DNA from: Paenibacillus rhizosphaerae
GTDB taxonomy: Bacteria > Bacillota > Bacilli > Paenibacillales > Paenibacillaceae
Assembly: GCF_014192015.1 (NCBI RefSeq)
Contig: NZ_JACHXJ010000007.1
Coordinates: forward strand, 248,001 to 312,000
Length of the DNA: 64,000 bases
Reading direction: 5' to 3'
The stretch's first letter is position 1. Each line of letters begins with the position of its first letter. A program made the position numbers and the translations under genes. The notes under the pieces were generated by a model, which was not told the DNA's origin, searched no databases, and was given only the letters and a program-made list of their open reading frames with translations. Below are positions 35,376-44,459 of this stretch, piece after piece.

Positions 35376-35530
35376 CGGTCTGTCTTCTATGGATGTACAT
35401 CGATAAATGTTTTCTTTAGATATAAGAAAGAATATGCTTCAGAGACTGAGCTTCCTTATATCGCAAGAAAAACTACCGCTAAACGCGGTCTGGCTTCCTG
35501 GAATGTACGTCGATACATGTTTTTGTTATG
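35376..35530. repeat. Dispersed palindromic repeat, copies B and C in tandem
   Basis: Copy B (35376-35418) is a right half with core GGTCTGTCTTCTATGGATGT. Then hairpin GATATAAGAAAG (35419-35430) with CTTCCTTATATC (35451-35462). Copy C follows: AAGAAAAAC (35465-35473) with GTTTTTGTT (35519-35527) around core CGCTAAACGCGGTCTGGCTT. Same architecture as copy A at 14337-14452. Confidence 0.75.
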
Positions 35531-35698
35531 CATTTACATTATAACGTTTAATAATTATATTGCAATTCCATTATAAGAAAAAAAAGAGTAACATGAAAAG
35601 TGCCACAAGTTGTTCACAGGTTAGAAAAAGGGTGGCAAATGATGTCGAATAATGAATTATGAAAACGTTGTACTATGAAGAAAGGGGCACGTCAATTT

Positions 35699-36367
35699 AT
35701 GAAAGGTTACTATGCCAGAAAGCTTCATTCGCTTCTTGGGGTCATTCCGCTCGCCTTGTTTTTCATCGAGCATGCCCTGACGAATTTTGGCGCATTTGAG
35801 GGAGGGCCTGAGCGGTTTAACGCCGGCGTTAAATTGCTGAATGACCTTCCGCTTATTTTCGTCCTGGAGTGGGTGCTGATTTATCTTCCGCTGATTTATC
35901 ACGGCGTATACGGGCTGTATATCGCGTATCAGGCGAAACCGAACACCGGACGCTTCAATTATGAACGCAACTGGCGTTATCTATTGCAGCGGATTACCGG
36001 CGTCATTACGTTCGTATACATCATCTGGCACGTATTTGAAACCCGGTTTCAAATCACTCTCGGCAACGTGACGCACGAGGAGCTTGGCTCTCTTATGCAT
36101 GATATCGTGACACAGCCGGTATTCTTCATCCTCTATCTGATCGGCGTCGTATCCGCGTCCTTCCACTTTGCGAACGGACTCTGGTCGTTCCTGGTCGCAT
36201 GGGGAATCACTGTCGGGCCGCGCGCACAGCGGGTATCCTCGTATGTATGCATGACGCTGTTCGTCGTGGTAGCTTTGCTGTTTATTTTGTCCCTGGTCGC
36301 ATTCCGCAGAGCGGAATTCCAGGAAGCATCGGTATGGATTGATACCGTGAAGTCAGTTTTAAGTTAA
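35699..36367 (+). CDS. sdhC: Succinate dehydrogenase cytochrome b558 subunit SdhC
   Basis: 222-residue membrane anchor of complex II with five spans. It binds two hemes b and receives electrons for menaquinone reduction. Conserved histidines are in KLHSLLG, IEHALT, IYHGVYG, IWHVFE and FHFANG, as in B. subtilis SdhC. ATG 35699 gives the Bacillus-type start MKGYYARKLHSLLG; the upstream ATG 35675 has no RBS. First gene of sdhCAB. Repeat copies B/C lie in its upstream region. Confidence 0.93.
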   Translation: MKGYYARKLHSLLGVIPLALFFIEHALTNFGAFEGGPERFNAGVKLLNDLPLIFVLEWVLIYLPLIYHGVYGLYIAYQAKPNTGRFNYERNWRYLLQRITGVITFVYIIWHVFETRFQITLGNVTHEELGSLMHDIVTQPVFFILYLIGVVSASFHFANGLWSFLVAWGITVGPRAQRVSSYVCMTLFVVVALLFILSLVAFRRAEFQEASVWIDTVKSVLS

Positions 36368-36382
36368 GGAGAGTGAGCAGGC

Positions 36383-38128
36383 ATGGCAACATCTAATATT
36401 ATTATCGTGGGCGGCGGTCTGGCAGGTCTGATGGCCACCATCAAGGCAGCGGAAGCAGGCGTCCATGTTCACTTGTTTTCTTTGGTCCCGGTCAAAAGAT
36501 CGCACTCCGTGTGCGCGCAGGGCGGTATCAATGGTGCCGTCAATACGAAGGGCGAGGGCGACTCGCCATGGGTTCACTTTGACGATACCGTGTACGGCGG
36601 GGACTTCCTCGCCAACCAGCCGCCGGTCAAGGCGATGTGCGAGGCAGCGCCTGGCATCATCCACCTGATGGACCGGATGGGCGTGATGTTCAACCGTACG
36701 CCGGAAGGACTGCTCGATTTCCGCCGTTTCGGGGGAACGAAGCATCACCGTACGGCGTTTGCCGGCGCAACGACCGGACAGCAGCTGCTGTACGCACTCG
36801 ACGAGCAGGTGCGCCGCCACGAAACGGAAGGCCTCGTCTCGAAGCATGAGCACTGGGAATTCCTGCAGGCGGTCATCGATGACGAAGGCATCTGCCGCGG
36901 CATCTGCGCGCAGGATCTGCGCACGATGGAGATTCATACGTTCCAGGCGGACGCGGTTATTCTCGCCAGCGGCGGACCGGGGATCATTTTCGGCAAAACG
37001 ACCAACTCGGTCATCAATACCGGCACCGCGGCCAGCGCCGTGTACCAGCAGGGCGTTCATTACGCCAACGGCGAATTCATCCAGATTCACCCGACAGCGA
37101 TTCCGGGCGACGACAAGCTGCGCCTGATGTCCGAATCGGCCCGCGGTGAAGGCGGACGGATCTGGACGTACAAAGACGGCAAGCCTTGGTACTTCCTTGA
37201 AGAGAAGTATCCGGCCTACGGTAACCTGGTGCCGCGTGACATTGCGACCCGCGAAATTTTCGACGTGTGCGTCAATCAGGGGCTCGGCGTCAACGGGGAG
37301 AACATGGTTTACCTTGACCTGTCCCATAAAGATCCGAAGGAGCTGGACGTCAAGCTTGGCGGCATTATCGAAATCTATGAAAAATTCGTCGGCGACGATC
37401 CGCGCAAGCTTCCGATGAAGATCTTCCCGGCGGTTCACTATTCCATGGGCGGTATGTGGGTCGATTACAACCAAATGACCAACATTCCGGGCCTGTTTGC
37501 AGCCGGCGAATGCGATTACCAATACCATGGGGCCAACCGTCTCGGAGCCAACTCGCTCGTATCGGCGATCTTCGGCGGCATGGTGGCCGGACCGAAAGCC
37601 GTGGAATACATCAAGGGAATGAAGAAATCCGCAGCCGATGTGCCTTCGAGCGTATACGAACGCTACAAGAAGCAGCAGACGGACAAATACGAAGGCATCC
37701 TGAAAATGAACGGCACGGAGAATGCGTACGGGCTTCATAAAGAGCTCGGCGATATCATGACAGCCAATATGACGGTGGTCCGTTACAATAAGAAGCTGGA
37801 AGAAACGATCGGCAAAATCAAGGAACTGAAACAGCGTTACAAGAACATCAACGTTAACGACACATCGCGCTGGAACAATCCGGGCGCCTCGTTTACCCGC
37901 CAGCTGTGGAACATGCTGGAGCTGGCCGAGGCGATGACGCTTGGGGCGCTGCTCCGCAACGAGAGCCGCGGGGCCCACTACAAGCCGGAATTCCCGGACC
38001 GCAACGACGAGGAGTTCCTGAAGACGACCAAAGCGACGTGGACACCGGATGGTCCGCAAATTTCTTATGAAGCAGTGGATGTATCGCTGATCCCTCCACG
38101 GATCCGTGACTACTCCAAAGACAAGTAA
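36383..38128 (+). CDS. sdhA: Succinate dehydrogenase flavoprotein subunit SdhA
   Basis: 581-residue FAD subunit that oxidises succinate to fumarate in the TCA cycle. N-terminal dinucleotide motif VGGGLAGLMA, the covalent-flavin histidine region SHSVCAQGGINGAV (about 49-62), an active-site stretch with SESARGEGG, and the mobile capping-domain region. RBS AAGGAGAG precedes ATG 36383, 15 bases after sdhC. Typical Bacillus length; all expected motifs are present. Confidence 0.97.
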   Translation: MATSNIIIVGGGLAGLMATIKAAEAGVHVHLFSLVPVKRSHSVCAQGGINGAVNTKGEGDSPWVHFDDTVYGGDFLANQPPVKAMCEAAPGIIHLMDRMGVMFNRTPEGLLDFRRFGGTKHHRTAFAGATTGQQLLYALDEQVRRHETEGLVSKHEHWEFLQAVIDDEGICRGICAQDLRTMEIHTFQADAVILASGGPGIIFGKTTNSVINTGTAASAVYQQGVHYANGEFIQIHPTAIPGDDKLRLMSESARGEGGRIWTYKDGKPWYFLEEKYPAYGNLVPRDIATREIFDVCVNQGLGVNGENMVYLDLSHKDPKELDVKLGGIIEIYEKFVGDDPRKLPMKIFPAVHYSMGGMWVDYNQMTNIPGLFAAGECDYQYHGANRLGANSLVSAIFGGMVAGPKAVEYIKGMKKSAADVPSSVYERYKKQQTDKYEGILKMNGTENAYGLHKELGDIMTANMTVVRYNKKLEETIGKIKELKQRYKNINVNDTSRWNNPGASFTRQLWNMLELAEAMTLGALLRNESRGAHYKPEFPDRNDEEFLKTTKATWTPDGPQISYEAVDVSLIPPRIRDYSKDK

Positions 38129-38144
38129 AGAAGGGGGATTTGAC

Positions 38145-38909
38145 ATGGCGGAAGCAACTGCATCTTCCAAAAAAGTGAAGTTTATGATTACCCGTCAGGA
38201 CGGCCCGGACGCTGCTGCCTATACCGAGGAGTTCGAGCTTCCGTACCGCCCGGGAATGAACGTGATCAGCGCGCTGATGGAAATTCAGCGCAATCCGGTC
38301 AACGCCAAAGGTGAAAAGATCGCCCCGGTATGTTGGGAATCCAACTGTCTGGAAGAGGTGTGCGGCGCGTGCTCGATGGTGATCAACGGCAAGCCGCGCC
38401 AAGCGTGTGCGGCGCTGATCGATAAGCTGGAACAGCCGATCCGGATTCAGCCGATGAAGACATTCCCGGTCGTGCGCGACCTCGTCATCGACCGCAGCCG
38501 GATGTTTACCGCGCTCAAGCGGGTGAAAGCCTGGGTTCCGATCGACGGTACGTACGATCTCGGCCCAGGGCCGCGGATGGCGGAGAAGAAGCGTCAGTGG
38601 GCTTATGAGCTGTCCAAGTGCATGACCTGCGGCGTCTGCCTGGAGTCCTGCCCGAACGTGAACGACAAAACCGACTTCATCGGGCCGGCGGCGATTTCCC
38701 AGGTTCGCCTGTTTAACTCCCATCCAACGGGTGAAATGAACAAGGAAGAACGCCTGGAAGCGCTGATGCAGGACGGCGGCATCGAAGGCTGCGGCAACTC
38801 GCAGAACTGCGTGCGCTCCTGCCCGAAAGGCATTCCGTTGACCACATCGATCGCGGAAATGAACAAGCAAACCACCAAGCACATGTTCAAGCAGTGGCTG
38901 GGTGTATAA
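38145..38909 (+). CDS. sdhB: Succinate dehydrogenase iron-sulfur subunit SdhB
   Basis: 254-residue Fe-S subunit linking SdhA to the membrane hemes. N-terminal [2Fe-2S] cysteines in CWESNCLEEVCGACS plus a later Cys; C-terminal [4Fe-4S]/[3Fe-4S] ligands in CMTCGVCLESCPN and CGNSQNCVRSCPKG. The start is ATG 38145 behind AAGGGGG; the longer frame from 38106 runs into sdhA. Last gene of the operon; a terminator follows. Confidence 0.97.
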   Translation: MAEATASSKKVKFMITRQDGPDAAAYTEEFELPYRPGMNVISALMEIQRNPVNAKGEKIAPVCWESNCLEEVCGACSMVINGKPRQACAALIDKLEQPIRIQPMKTFPVVRDLVIDRSRMFTALKRVKAWVPIDGTYDLGPGPRMAEKKRQWAYELSKCMTCGVCLESCPNVNDKTDFIGPAAISQVRLFNSHPTGEMNKEERLEALMQDGGIEGCGNSQNCVRSCPKGIPLTTSIAEMNKQTTKHMFKQWLGV

Positions 38910-38925
38910 ATTAAAGTAATCCATC

Positions 38926-38969
38926 ATCCCCTTGTCAGCGGACAGCTTTTCGCCGGCAAGGGGATTTTT
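38926..38969 (+). terminator. sdhCAB terminator
   Basis: ATCCCCTTG (38926-38934) pairs with CAAGGGGAT (38957-38965), followed by five T. Confidence 0.8.
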
Positions 38970-39078
38970 GGTATGCGGGAGGATGCGTCCAAGCCTTGTG
39001 GCGGGGGTAATCTAACAATAACTACTTCTAAAACTTTACAGGCAGAAGTCGTGCAGGGAGAATGGAGGAGGATGACTC

Positions 39079-39717
39079 ATGTCTTGGTGGATGTGGGTGC
39101 TCAATATTGCCGGGTTGATTGTCCTGATTGCAGTGTTTTACGGATTGGAGAAAAAATGGACGAGCAAGGCGATTCTGCTCGGCCCAATCCTCATTTACGT
39201 TCTGGTCTCCCTGGAGGATCTGGTCGGCTGGATCGACCTTTCCCGGGTCGTTCCGGGACCAGGCGGGATGCGGGCCTTGATTCTGATCTTCTGTCTGAGC
39301 TCGGTTATCTTCTACGTGCTGTATATTTTCAACCGGATTGCGGAGTCGGCGCTGAAAAAGGAAGTGCAGCTCAAAACCGTCATTACGCGGATTAGCATGG
39401 CCACTTTGACCTGCATCCTATTTTTTACCGTCATCTACACGTCGATATACAAGCTTTTTGGCCATAACAGCTTCGACGGCAAAAATATCGGCTACGATCT
39501 GCTGAGTCAGCTAATCTCCTTCCTGTATTTTAGCGTCGCAACGTTTGCGACCGTCGGTTACGGGGATATCACGCCAATCGATAACACCTCCAGAGTTGCC
39601 GTCGTGATGGAGATCGCCTTCAGTTTTATTACGGTGGCCTATGCGCTGTCGATGCTGAGCGTGTTCCGGAAAATTTTCAAGGAAGGCCCGGAGGGCGCAG
39701 GTCAGGAGGAAGTGTAA
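39079..39717 (+). CDS. Two-pore-domain-type potassium channel (ion channel family)
   Basis: 212-residue membrane protein with about five spans and one pore loop carrying the selectivity filter TVGYGD (158-163), followed by the inner helix. A cytoplasmic RCK domain is absent. It has the Ion_trans_2-type pore. AGGAGG lies 11 bases before ATG 39079. It stands alone between sdhB and the Tat phosphoesterase. With ktrBA in the same window it adds another possible K+ path; gating is unknown. Confidence 0.85.
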   Translation: MSWWMWVLNIAGLIVLIAVFYGLEKKWTSKAILLGPILIYVLVSLEDLVGWIDLSRVVPGPGGMRALILIFCLSSVIFYVLYIFNRIAESALKKEVQLKTVITRISMATLTCILFFTVIYTSIYKLFGHNSFDGKNIGYDLLSQLISFLYFSVATFATVGYGDITPIDNTSRVAVVMEIAFSFITVAYALSMLSVFRKIFKEGPEGAGQEEV

Positions 39718-39899
39718 CCTTTCCGGCAACCATGCCCGGACTTACACAGATGCCAGTTCGGCATATCCTTTGAACAGCAGCGTTGTCCCGGGCCGGTGCG
39801 CCGTCTCCGGCGGGCTGATCCGTATGGCTGGAAGACCAGCGGCTTGAAGGATATAATAGGGGAAAGTCCTATTCTATTCCAATACAGGAGGCCGCCTGC

Positions 39900-40814
39900 A
39901 TGAAAAATACGCCGCATCCGGAAACGGGAAATCGGCAGGATGCAGCCCAGCCGGAGCTGCCCGGCAGCCGGCTCACCCGCAGGCAATTTTTGAAGCGCGG
40001 CGTCACCCTAGCGGCCGGAGCGGGATTGCTGACAGGGGCCTACGCGTGGTTGTGGGAGCCGCAGCAGCTGGATACCGTGTACCGGACCCTCGTATGTCCG
40101 CGGCTGCCGGCGGCTTTTCACAACATGAAAGTCGTCCATTTCAGCGATGCGCATCTCGGGTTTCACACCCGGAAGAAGCACATCGAGCATCTGGTCGCGG
40201 CCATTCGCAGGGAGGCTCCTGAGCTGATCTGCTTTACCGGAGATATCATTGATTCGAGTGCGGAAGCGATGAACGAGTATATTCCTCTGCTCGCTTCAAT
40301 CGAAGCTCCTCTAGGCAAATTTGCGGTGCTCGGCAATCACGATTTTTGTGGAGGAAGCGGCAAGGATGTGAGCCAAAAGCTGCAGGTGGCCGGCTTTCGG
40401 GTCTTGCAGAACGGCAACCAGCTCCTGAATCGGGGCGGACAATCCATCGCGGTGGTCGGTTTAGATGACTGGCTGCACGGATTTCCCGATCCGCAGAAGG
40501 GAAGATCAGGCATTCCGGACGACATGTTCACCTTACTCCTGATGCATGAGCCGGACTACGCCGGTAACGCGGCCCTGTTTCCTTTCGATCTGCAGTTGTC
40601 CGGGCACAGTCATGGCGGACAGGTCCGCCTGCCTCTGCTTGGTGCGCTGATGACGCCTCCGGGATCCAAACGCTACGTTATGGGTATGTACGAAGTGGGA
40701 GAACGCCGAATGCCGCTGTATGTCAACCGGGGGATCGGCGAGACCCATCTTCCCGTCCGCTTGTTGTGCAGGCCGGAGCTTACCGTCTTCACCCTGCAGT
40801 CTGGCGCCCGTTAG
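39900..40814 (+). CDS. ykuE: Tat-exported metallophosphoesterase (YkuE-like)
   Basis: 304-residue calcineurin-like phosphoesterase with a twin-arginine signal TRRQFLKRG (about residues 26-34) and hydrophobic core up to about 50. Metal-binding motifs in order: SDAHLG, GDIID, GNHDF, and GHSHGGQ near 235. B. subtilis YkuE is a Tat substrate of the same type that stays at the cell wall. AGGAGG is eight bases before ATG 39900. Substrate unknown. A weak promoter with TATAAT at 39852-39857 lies upstream. Confidence 0.88.
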   Translation: MKNTPHPETGNRQDAAQPELPGSRLTRRQFLKRGVTLAAGAGLLTGAYAWLWEPQQLDTVYRTLVCPRLPAAFHNMKVVHFSDAHLGFHTRKKHIEHLVAAIRREAPELICFTGDIIDSSAEAMNEYIPLLASIEAPLGKFAVLGNHDFCGGSGKDVSQKLQVAGFRVLQNGNQLLNRGGQSIAVVGLDDWLHGFPDPQKGRSGIPDDMFTLLLMHEPDYAGNAALFPFDLQLSGHSHGGQVRLPLLGALMTPPGSKRYVMGMYEVGERRMPLYVNRGIGETHLPVRLLCRPELTVFTLQSGAR

Positions 40815-40874
40815 ACAAGCCGGCAACGATTCGAATCAAAATAAGGGAATCAAGCGAAGGAGGGGGAGAAGAGC

Positions 40875-41504
40875 GTGCTGAATGAGGACACACAATCGCC
40901 AATGCCCTTGCTGAAGGGCAGCCGTCTGATGATGAAACCGATCGAGCCGCAGGACTCGCCGAGACTGCTGGATATCCTGGCAGACCCCCAGGTGATCAAA
41001 TACGTGACCCAGGGCTCCTTCTTCAGCTTTGCCCGCTCGCGGCGCATCGCCTCGGAGCTGCTGAGCACCGGCCGCAGGGATTCGCTGCACATGGGCATTT
41101 GGCTTCATGGCGAGCGCGAGCTGGCCGGCGTGGTGTCGATGCAGCATTGGCGTGAGGAGAAGCGCGATGCCATGATCGGCTATATGCTCGCGAAAGCGTA
41201 TTGGGGCAGGGGAATTGCCACCGAAGCGCTTGGTTTGATGCTGGATTATGCCTTCACCGAGCTGAAATTGCTGCACATCGAAGGCAGATGCCATGCGGTC
41301 AACACAGCGTCGGCCAGGGTCATGCAAAAAAACGGAATGCAGCTCAGCCGTACCTTTCAGCATAGACGCATGTTTTTTGCCGCACCGATCGAGATGATGG
41401 TGTACGCTCATAGCGACCGTACATATGATGAATACCGGAAGGGATTGCAGCTTCAAGCAAGCCAGGAGAACGCGCCGAGTCTGCAATCATATGAAATCAG
41501 GTAA
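40875..41504 (+). CDS. GNAT-family N-acetyltransferase (RimJ/RimL type)
   Basis: 209-residue acetyltransferase of the RimJ/RimL type. The acetyl-CoA-binding motif A is Y-W-G-R-G-I-A-T-E-A (about 116-125), preceded by IGYMLAKAY; motif B contains NTASARVMQKNGM. GTG 40875 follows AGGAGGGGG. It lacks anything that identifies the acceptor; ribosomal protein, antibiotic or metabolite are all possible. It follows the phosphoesterase by 60 bases and may share its transcript. Confidence 0.85.
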   Translation: MLNEDTQSPMPLLKGSRLMMKPIEPQDSPRLLDILADPQVIKYVTQGSFFSFARSRRIASELLSTGRRDSLHMGIWLHGERELAGVVSMQHWREEKRDAMIGYMLAKAYWGRGIATEALGLMLDYAFTELKLLHIEGRCHAVNTASARVMQKNGMQLSRTFQHRRMFFAAPIEMMVYAHSDRTYDEYRKGLQLQASQENAPSLQSYEIR

Positions 41505-41606
41505 GATTTGTAACATAAATGAAATATTGCTGTTATGGGACTCTAACAGAGACAGGGTAAACTTATTCACATGACCCCCTTTTTGAAAATATAAATGATG
41601 TTCTGG

Positions 41607-41636
41607 GACCCGGATCGTGCGGGTTCATTTTTTTTG
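41607..41636 (+). terminator. Terminator after the acetyltransferase gene
   Basis: GACCCG (41607-41612) pairs with CGGGTT (41620-41625) with one wobble, followed by eight T. Confidence 0.65.
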
Positions 41637-41639
41637 CCC

Positions 41640-41669
41640 AAAAAAAGAGGCTCCCTCAGAGGGGAACCA
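41640..41669 (-). terminator. Terminator of the histidinol-phosphatase gene
   Basis: On the minus strand GGTTCCC (41669-41663) pairs with GGGAGCC (41656-41650), followed by seven T. It overlaps the stop codon of the gene. Confidence 0.65.
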
Positions 41670-42465
41670 CCTTTTTGTCTTTGCCCTTGTAATACACCCA
41701 TTCCTGGAATCCGATGTCCTTGAGGCGCCGGGCCACTTCGTCCCGCTCGTCTCCGACCCTTCCAGGAACATGAGCGTCCGAGCCGAAAGTGACGTCCACG
41801 CCGTAATGGAGCGCCCGCTCGAGGATGGCGTCCGCCGGGTACCAGCCGCCGCTGAGCTTCGTTTTGCCCGATGTATTGATTTCGATCGCGATTCCGCACT
41901 CGGCAATGGTCTGCAGCGTTTCGTCGATGACCTTGTCAGCGGGAATATCGGAGAAGGCCGGGAAGTTGCCTTTCATCGCGTCAATATGTCCAAGGATTTG
42001 AAACATGCCGCTTCGGGCGGAGTCCTGGATCAGCCGGTAGTACTCCTCCTTCACTCGAATGCGCTCCTGATCGGACAAACCCTTCCAGCGGTTTTTGTTA
42101 AAGATGCTGACGCCGCCCACGCTATGTACCGAGCCGATGATATAGTCAAACGGAACATCCGCAAGAACCTTCCTGTATGTTTCGGCATGCTCCGGAAAAA
42201 AGTCGGATTCGATGCCGAGCAGCACGTCGATGCGCCCCTCGTATTCCTTTTTCAAGTCAAGCACTTCCTGCACATAATGCTGAAGCTCTGATTTGCCCAT
42301 GGCGATGCGCGGAAACGCCCGGTCCTCTTTCTCTCCAAAATAGGGGGTGTGGTCCGAAATGCCGATGACTTGGAGTCCGGCGTCCAGCGCCGCTTCCACG
42401 TAATCCCGGATATTGCCGTCGGCATGTCCGCAGCGGAAGTGATGGGTATGCAGATCGAATTTCAT
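41656..42465 (-). CDS. hisK: PHP-family histidinol-phosphatase
   Basis: 269-residue PHP phosphoesterase that dephosphorylates histidinol phosphate in histidine biosynthesis. Metal-site motifs: DLHTHHFRCGHA at the N-terminus, GISDHTPY, GIESDFF, GSVHSVGG, GHIDAMK, and GSDAHVP near the C-terminus, all PHP ligands. ATG 42465 is eight bases after GGAGGAG. No other his genes are nearby, which is usual for hisK/hisJ in Bacilli. Related PHP phosphatases can have other substrates, so the call rests on family resemblance. Confidence 0.85.
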   Translation of the reverse strand: MKFDLHTHHFRCGHADGNIRDYVEAALDAGLQVIGISDHTPYFGEKEDRAFPRIAMGKSELQHYVQEVLDLKKEYEGRIDVLLGIESDFFPEHAETYRKVLADVPFDYIIGSVHSVGGVSIFNKNRWKGLSDQERIRVKEEYYRLIQDSARSGMFQILGHIDAMKGNFPAFSDIPADKVIDETLQTIAECGIAIEINTSGKTKLSGGWYPADAILERALHYGVDVTFGSDAHVPGRVGDERDEVARRLKDIGFQEWVYYKGKDKKVVPL

Positions 42466-42518
42466 ATCGTACTCCTCCTTGTTCAATAATCGTTGGAATA
42501 AAAGGTCTGCGGGCGGGT

Positions 42519-43421
42519 TTACTCCGAGCTGATGAAGTTCGTTTCCGGCATGCCTTTCAGGTCGCTCAGAAATTGCTGCATCGCCGAGTTCAGGTATTTG
42601 CCGGACTTGTAAATGACGCCGACGGGATGGCTCACTTCCAGTTCGGTCAGCGGAATAATCTTCAGTGTGCCGAGGCGGAGCTCGCTCGCGACCGACTGCT
42701 TGGACATGATCGCCGCGCCGAGGTCGATTTCGACCATTCGCTTGATTTCTTCACTGCTGGACAGTTCCATGACAACATTGGGTTCGATTCCGTGCTTTTT
42801 TAAAATATCATCGGCAAACCGTCTGCCCACCGTATCGGGAGACAGCAGGATGAGGGGCGTTTCGCGGAGGACATCGATCGTGACGGCCGTCTTCCGGGCA
42901 AGCGGATGGCGCGGGGAGACGATCAGCTCGAACGTGTCATAATACAGAACCGACGTCATCAAATTGGGGTTGCGCTCGATCAGATAACCCAGGCCCACAT
43001 CGATCTGTCCGTTCTCCACGCTGGTGTAAATCTGGGAAGAAGCCATGGACATGATAGAGGTTTTGATGAGTGGAAACTGGTTCTGGAAATAAGAAAGTAC
43101 CCTTGGTAAAATTTGTATGGCTATCGAAGTGGTGGTTCCGAGCACGATGTGTCCCTGCGGCGTTTGATCCAGGTCGTACAGGCGCTCCTTCAGCTCCTCC
43201 ACAATGGCCAGAATCCGTTCGGCATGGCTGAGAAACACTTCTCCGCGGTCGGTCAGCGTGACGGGCTGATTCCGGTCCACGAGCACCGTCTTGAACTCGT
43301 CCTCCAGACTTTTGATCTGGGCAGACACAGCCGGCTGGGTCAGGTTGAGCAGCTCTCCGGCCTTGCGGAAGCTCATGGTTTTCGAGATGGTAATCAGGGT
43401 CTCCAATTGGCTAATGTTCAT
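42519..43421 (-). CDS. LysR-family regulator (CysL-like group)
   Basis: 300-residue LysR protein; HTH about 1-60 (SFRKAGELLNLTQPAVSAQI) and effector domain from about 90. The AQIKSLEDEF wing and the general layout resemble CysL/CmbR-type regulators of sulfur metabolism, but no cysteine or sulfite genes are adjacent, so the target is unknown. GGAGGA precedes ATG 43421. It lies head-to-tail with hisK, 53 bases apart. Confidence 0.85.
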   Translation of the reverse strand: MNISQLETLITISKTMSFRKAGELLNLTQPAVSAQIKSLEDEFKTVLVDRNQPVTLTDRGEVFLSHAERILAIVEELKERLYDLDQTPQGHIVLGTTTSIAIQILPRVLSYFQNQFPLIKTSIMSMASSQIYTSVENGQIDVGLGYLIERNPNLMTSVLYYDTFELIVSPRHPLARKTAVTIDVLRETPLILLSPDTVGRRFADDILKKHGIEPNVVMELSSSEEIKRMVEIDLGAAIMSKQSVASELRLGTLKIIPLTELEVSHPVGVIYKSGKYLNSAMQQFLSDLKGMPETNFISSE

Positions 43422-43806
43422 GCATTTCCTCCTTCGGCGTTGATGGCTGCCGGCAAGCAGATCAGTTCGAACAAGTGTATCCTTTCATTATATGGGATTC
43501 CGGAAGTCAGGGCAACGCGGGCGGATGCAGCCGATGGTTCGTTTTATTTTTGGAAAAAGCAATCTACAAAATTCGCCACGGTCTTCAAAATTGCTCCGGA
43601 AGTACCGATATAGATAAAGGGAATCATCCCGGTTTTCTTTCTTGAATAGGAAAGATGGCGTATATATAAGGGTATTTATACCCTGGATTGAAGACGTTTC
43701 ATGAATTTTTCGTGATTTATTCCAGGGTTTAAAGTATAATTATTCCAATGGTAATGGGACTTTTGGGACATGTCCCAACCTGTTGTGAAAGGGGCAGTAA
43801 TTACAT
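43422..43806. other. Intergenic region with hairpins upstream of cheX
   Basis: About 385 bases, no gene seen. GGGTA/TACCC (43668-43681) and ACCCTGGA (43680-43687) with TCCAGGGT (43721-43728) form overlapping, mutually exclusive hairpins just upstream of a TATAAT (43735-43740). No good -35 and no SigD-type promoter were found. Confidence 0.5.
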
Positions 43807-44265
43807 ATGAAGGCTGAAGTCATTAATCCTTTTCTGGAGTCCGCCCGGACCGTCATTGAACAAGTGATTCAGGTTACCCCTTCTACAGGCAGCCTCGGGG
43901 TGAAGAATATGGAGATCATCGAGGATCACATCTGGATTCAAATCGGGATGACGGGACAGCTAACCGGCAACATCGTGTTCGGGATTCAAGAACATGTGGC
44001 GCTGCGGATGGTGTCCGTGATGATGGGCGGTTACATTTTGACGGAAATGGACGAAATGGGCCAGAGCGCCATATCCGAACTTGGCAATATGATCAGCGGC
44101 AATGCCAGCACGATTTTGTCCAACCAAGGGGTCACGGTCGACATTACCCCTCCGAAAGTGATGAAGAGCGAGCACATCGGGTCGTTCCTCCCGCAGAAGG
44201 CGCTCAGCATTCCGCTGCTCATGGACGGAATCGGCGAACTGGATATTCAGGTCATGATATCTTAA
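43807..44265 (+). CDS. cheX: CheX-type chemotaxis phosphatase
   Basis: 152-residue member of the CheC/CheX/FliY family that dephosphorylates CheY-P. The active-site ExxN is E91-L-G-N94 in AISELGNMISGNAS. The fold is a single domain with one active site, as in CheX (CheC has two). ATG 43807 has AAAGGGG upstream. No other chemotaxis or flagellar genes are in the window, so it may act on the CheY of a remote cluster. Confidence 0.85.
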   Translation: MKAEVINPFLESARTVIEQVIQVTPSTGSLGVKNMEIIEDHIWIQIGMTGQLTGNIVFGIQEHVALRMVSVMMGGYILTEMDEMGQSAISELGNMISGNASTILSNQGVTVDITPPKVMKSEHIGSFLPQKALSIPLLMDGIGELDIQVMIS

Positions 44266-44459
44266 AATATCAGCAAGGAATAACGGCAGGAAGCACAAGC
44301 GTTACGTTTGCTGATCCCTGGGCGTGATGCTGGTCCGCTGTAAGCACGCGGGCGACGTTATCCTACAGCAGCGGGAAATGGCGGGAACGAACGGTGGACA
44401 GCGTTGCTGCGCTGGCTTCTGGCGGTCCGGCTTGCTTTCCCTTAGGAGGACGAGAAGCC

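Noticed and set aside
36359..38170. 603-codon minus-strand frame opposite sdhA
   Set aside because: Antisense shadow of sdhA; sdhA has all family motifs and an RBS.
44266..44459. GGTGG-containing stretch before the SDR gene that resembles a T-box end
   Set aside because: It lacks the full TGGNACCGCG antiterminator core and the gene downstream is not amino-acid related.
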